From contig NZ_CP013244.1 of assembly GCF_001679665.1 (NCBI RefSeq), positions 2,922,980-2,986,979 of the forward strand: 64,000 nt of DNA. The letters run 5' to 3'. Positions 61,213-64,000 of the stretch are shown piece after piece. Origin of the DNA: Candidatus Viadribacter manganicus. Lineage in GTDB: Bacteria; Pseudomonadota; Alphaproteobacteria; Caulobacterales; Aquidulcibacteraceae. The translations under genes were made by a program, and so were the position numbers. The first letter of the stretch is position 1. The number at the start of each line of letters is the position of its first letter. Below the pieces are notes generated by a model. It was not told where the DNA came from. It made no database searches and saw only the letters and a list, made by a program, of their open reading frames with translations.

Positions 61213-61518
61213 ATTTGGTGCATCGAGTTGAACCGCCGCGTTTGCCGATAGCGCGCCGCGATCTTCGAGGAAGGCGACAATTCACGCTCTTTGCGCAGCC
61301 GCACTGCGGCGACAATTGCTCCAGCATTCGACATTGAACATCGCCATACGCCGTCAATGCACCATAGCTCTTCGCGGGCTACAACACGCTATCCCGCCTG
61401 TTTGGCGCCTTAGGCCGCCACAACGCGGGGCGTGATGACGAGCCGGCTGTGCGATTATGTGGGACCACCTGAGGGCTGGTGCGCTAACAGCAAGGAAAGA
61501 TGCGCGGGGAGTGTCGCT

Positions 61519-61980
61519 ATGCAGGTTTTGAATGAGGTGTTTCCATCTGACCCGGAGCAAGTGAAGGGCTTGATGTCGCCAGGGCCTACAGGCCCGATCT
61601 TCATGGTCAATCTGCTCAAATTCAAAGATCGCGCCGAATACGAGGATGGCCGCCAAACCGATCTCACGGGCCGTGAAGCTTATATGATTTACGGCGAGGC
61701 GGTGAGCCGTTTGTTGGCGAGCTTTGGCGGGCGGGTGATCTTCGTTGCCGATGTGAGCTTTCTTTCGTTGGGCCAGGTTGAAGAGCTCTGGGACGAAGTC
61801 GCCATTGGTATGTATCCCGATCGAGCCTCAATGGTGCGCATGTCGATGTCGCCGCAATGGCGCGAAATCGCTGTGCACCGCAGCGCTGGACTCAAAGGTC
61901 AGCTCAATATCGAAACGGTACTGCCAGCGAGCGCCTGGAGCGCAGAATGGGCGACTGCGCTGGGACTGAAGCGCGCTTAA
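61519..61980 (+). CDS. DUF1330 protein
   Basis: A 153-residue single-domain protein. GPIFMVNLLKFKDRAEYEDG and GREAYMIYGEAVSRLLASFGGRVIFVADV fit the DUF1330 ferredoxin-like fold (dimeric alpha-beta barrel) and the ending includes the MSMSPQWREIAVHRSAGL segment that is typical. Function unknown. ATG 61519 is preferred over the 29-codon longer frame because GGGGAG lies upstream and the earlier residues look unconserved. Confidence 0.8.
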   Translation: MQVLNEVFPSDPEQVKGLMSPGPTGPIFMVNLLKFKDRAEYEDGRQTDLTGREAYMIYGEAVSRLLASFGGRVIFVADVSFLSLGQVEELWDEVAIGMYPDRASMVRMSMSPQWREIAVHRSAGLKGQLNIETVLPASAWSAEWATALGLKRA

Positions 61981-62388
61981 AGTTCGCTATCGGGGCGGCG
62001 ATCCTTGTGGTTCGCGCGGTGCAATTGCATCCTATCCATCGCCGCCCGCGCCGGTACAGCGACCGATTCAGCGTACATGGGGGCGTCGCGCTCGTCTCAA
62101 GTCTTCGCGCCATTTTGGGTGTGCGCCTGCGCAAGCATTTCTACGCGCGCGATCCCTTCAGACGCATTGGCTTGCTCACCAACGTGCTGCGCAATCTCGA
62201 TGCAATGGCGTCGTTGATGGGCGCGCGCCCGCCGCAGACTCTACCGTCTGCTTGCGGGGCGCCAATTCGTCCCCCGCATGATGCCGCGCCGGCGCGCCTG
62301 ACATGCGACCTCGCCTACGCGGACGCCTCCTAACCTTACTCACATTCCACTTGCTCGCCTTCGTGTGCGCGCCTAAACCGCGCGCCCC
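61981..62388. other. Intergenic region with a possible gene fragment
   Basis: About 408 bases with no confident gene. On the plus strand near 62080-62230 the reading VRLRKHFYARDPFRRIGLLTNVLRN looks protein-like but has no start signal in a sensible place, so it may be a decayed gene end. GC-rich repeats near 62222-62245 are low-complexity. Confidence 0.25.
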
Positions 62389-63123
62389 ATGCGTAAGGAT
62401 ATGAGCAAAGTTATCGTTGAACGGCCCCGCGTTGGCCGGGCGGCGGCGGGTCTCCGCCCCGGCCGCACGCGCATGCTCGTCGATGACGATGGCGAGCCGA
62501 TCCGCGCCAAGGGCGCCCGCGAACCGCAAAAGCGCGAGCAAAAAACCAAGCACTTCAACGAAACGCTGAATCCGCTGAAGCGCTATCTCGCATCGAATGT
62601 CGGCCGTCCGTGGGACAAGGTCTATTCTGAGATCTGCGAGCACTTGAAGCCAAGCTCCACCGTCCAGCAGCACGTGCGCGATCACTTGCAAGATTTCGTA
62701 GCGATGAAAACGCGCACCAAGGCTGGCGTCATCATGGCGACGAACCGTTGGGGCGGGGAGCGGCCTCTGGCCGATCACCATTGCCTCTATTACGTTCACC
62801 CGCGCACCAAACTGCTGCGCAAGAACGAACACTATCAACGCGCCGGCGCGCGCTGGCGTGCTGCGCGGACCAAGGCTGCCGCCGAAATCGCCAAGCGCCT
62901 GCGCGTCGTCGATGAGAAGACCCAGCTCCATCTCTTCGATGGCGCCTGGTGGGAAGTGAAGCTCGCGAAAATCCCGCTGCACGGAACGTACACCGACGTC
63001 GTCCATGGCGCGCAGCTCTCGACCTTGCACGGCGAGGCGCTTTACGCGCGCCATGGCGTCTACGCCCGCGACAAACGCCAGCTCTCAAAAGCCGAGATCA
63101 AGAAGCTGAAACTACGCGATTAG
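62389..63123 (+). CDS. Conserved hypothetical protein (244 aa)
   Basis: A basic 244-residue protein with no recognised domain. The middle reads WDKVYSEICEHLKPSSTVQQHVRDHLQDFV, followed by a basic segment with HHCLYYVHPRTKLLRKN. A late WWEVKLAKIPLHGTY block and a Lys-rich end are notable. Two starts are possible, ATG 62389 and ATG 62401; the second has AAGGA just upstream but too close, so the call is provisional. Nucleic-acid binding is possible from charge only. Confidence 0.6.
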   Translation: MRKDMSKVIVERPRVGRAAAGLRPGRTRMLVDDDGEPIRAKGAREPQKREQKTKHFNETLNPLKRYLASNVGRPWDKVYSEICEHLKPSSTVQQHVRDHLQDFVAMKTRTKAGVIMATNRWGGERPLADHHCLYYVHPRTKLLRKNEHYQRAGARWRAARTKAAAEIAKRLRVVDEKTQLHLFDGAWWEVKLAKIPLHGTYTDVVHGAQLSTLHGEALYARHGVYARDKRQLSKAEIKKLKLRD

Positions 63124-63201
63124 GCGGCCCTAACGTCATCTTCGCGGATTGCTGCAATCGCCGCTTTGACGCTGCAAGCCTGATCGTCCATCACCTCGGC
63201 C

Positions 63202-63984
63202 ATGACCCACGACCGGCTGATCGATTTCGAGCGCGTCCTGAACTTCCGTGATTTTGGCGGCTGGGACACCGTCGATGGCGGCAAAGTCGCGCGCGGTAAG
63301 CTCTTCCGCTCCGCCGCCTTCAGTGACGCCAGTGAAGCCGACATCGCGCGTCTCGATGCGATGGGCATGCGCTTCCTCGTCGATCTTCGCCGCCCCGAAG
63401 AACGCCGTCACGAACCAAATCGCTGGCCCGGCGAAACCACGCGCGTCTTCATCAATGACCAAGGCGCCGAAGGCGTCGCGCTGCCGCCGCACTTGGCGGC
63501 GTTGCTGCAAAGCGATCTCAGCGCGCGATCCGTCTACGATTACATGATGAGCCTCTATCGCGAGATCCCGTTCGATCCGCGTCTGATCAATCTCTATCGC
63601 GATTGGTTCCGCGAAATGGGCGAGGGCGGCGCTGGCGTCATTCACTGCGCCGCCGGCAAGGATCGCACCGGCATCGGTTGTGCGTTGACTTTGCTCGCGC
63701 TCGGCGTCGAGGAGGAAACCGTCTTCGCCGATTACGAATTCACCAACGCCGCCGTCGATCTCGAAAAGCGCATGCCAAAGATTCAAGCGCGCATGGAAGA
63801 ACGCCTCGGCCGCAAGCTGGACTCAGCGGCGCTACGCCCGATGCTCGGCGTTGAAGTCGATTATCTTCGTAACGCCCTCGATGCGATCGAGGCGCGTTAC
63901 GGCTCTGCGTTGGATTACATGGAACGCGAACTCGGAGTGGGCGCGCCGCAACGCGCCGCACTCCGCGACAAGCTCATCGCCTGA
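63202..63984 (+). CDS. Tyrosine/dual-specificity phosphatase (Y_phosphatase3 type)
   Basis: A 260-residue phosphatase. The N-terminus LNFRDFGGWDTVDGGKVARGKLFRSA is the family start and the P loop is HCAAGKDRTG with nucleophile Cys149 and Arg155 (CX5R). LVDLRRPEER supplies the usual DLRxxxE motif. It likely acts on phosphotyrosine or phosphoinositide-like substrates. Its own promoter would lie in the 78-base gap after the upstream gene. Confidence 0.92.
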   Translation: MTHDRLIDFERVLNFRDFGGWDTVDGGKVARGKLFRSAAFSDASEADIARLDAMGMRFLVDLRRPEERRHEPNRWPGETTRVFINDQGAEGVALPPHLAALLQSDLSARSVYDYMMSLYREIPFDPRLINLYRDWFREMGEGGAGVIHCAAGKDRTGIGCALTLLALGVEEETVFADYEFTNAAVDLEKRMPKIQARMEERLGRKLDSAALRPMLGVEVDYLRNALDAIEARYGSALDYMERELGVGAPQRAALRDKLIA

Positions 63985-64000
63985 TTAGCTCGCGGCGGAT

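Noticed and set aside
1..64000. CRISPR array, rRNA or tRNA genes
   Set aside because: No regularly spaced direct repeats and no cloverleaf-like or conserved rRNA sequence were seen on either strand.

Overview
The window is GC-rich, gene-dense chromosomal DNA from an alphaproteobacterium. A PodJ-like polarity protein, UbiK, QueE, a Lhr-type helicase with PdeM, Si-type transhydrogenase and many ATGA/GTGA gene overlaps point to the Caulobacterales / Hyphomonadaceae side of the class. That placement is inference from gene content; no rRNA or tRNA gene is present to confirm it. I saw no CRISPR array, prophage, plasmid genes or complete insertion sequence.

Layout. 1-2680 is an accessory patch: a Fic-domain protein cut by the left edge, a divergent IS1-like transposase, and four very small genes. 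2685-7076 holds a lipoprotein hydrolase, a decayed TadG-like gene, a secreted HExxH protein with three repeats, and a decayed GFA-family gene. 7079-13762 is housekeeping: prs, then the minus-strand string lgt-midA-pgeF-small membrane protein-D-Ala-D-Ala dipeptidase, and on the plus strand ubiK and the ybjN-type/proC pair. 13803-17640 contains an ATP-grasp-like protein, a translationally coupled pair (heme-oxygenase-like diiron protein plus methyltransferase), and a divergent TetR-like/cupin pair. 17755-24743 has a DHFR-like reductase, sthA, a RimK-like ligase, a 2-oxoglutarate-dependent oxygenase, and queE coupled to an Hsp70-like ATPase.

24837-32946 has an EnvZ/OmpR-type two-component pair, ilvE, a broken membrane-protein gene, two coupled hot-dog thioesterases divergent from a TetR regulator, and an esterase/MFS-transporter pair downstream of that regulator. 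33022-43103 carries an atypical response regulator, two linked envelope proteins, a Lhr-type helicase and PdeM separated by an alkylsulfatase gene, and a DUF3429/TIGR02186/TauE operon. 43209-46934 is the 1241-residue PodJ-like protein.

47088-56922 is mainly a fatty-acid oxidation block: FMN hydroxy-acid oxidase, MerR regulator, acyl-CoA dehydrogenase, OsmC protein, coiled-coil protein, thiolase, small membrane protein, bifunctional FadB/FadJ-type enzyme, MAPEG protein and an Old Yellow Enzyme homologue. The MerR protein is the obvious candidate regulator. 56986-63984 has a small lipoprotein, a broken sensory-kinase remnant, a methyltransferase, a DEAD-box RNA helicase, several unknowns, a DUF1330 protein and a tyrosine/dual-specificity phosphatase.

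Convergent neighbours often overlap by a few bases, so the chromosome is compact. Against that background the four pseudogene remnants (3639-4248, 6677-7076, 28044-28477, 57305-57740) and the hairpin-rich intergenic stretches (51334-51527, 55200-55238, 40794-40821) stand out. The best candidates for undescribed biology are the diiron-protein/methyltransferase pair, the QueE/Hsp70-like pair, and the thioesterase/TetR/esterase/transporter module.
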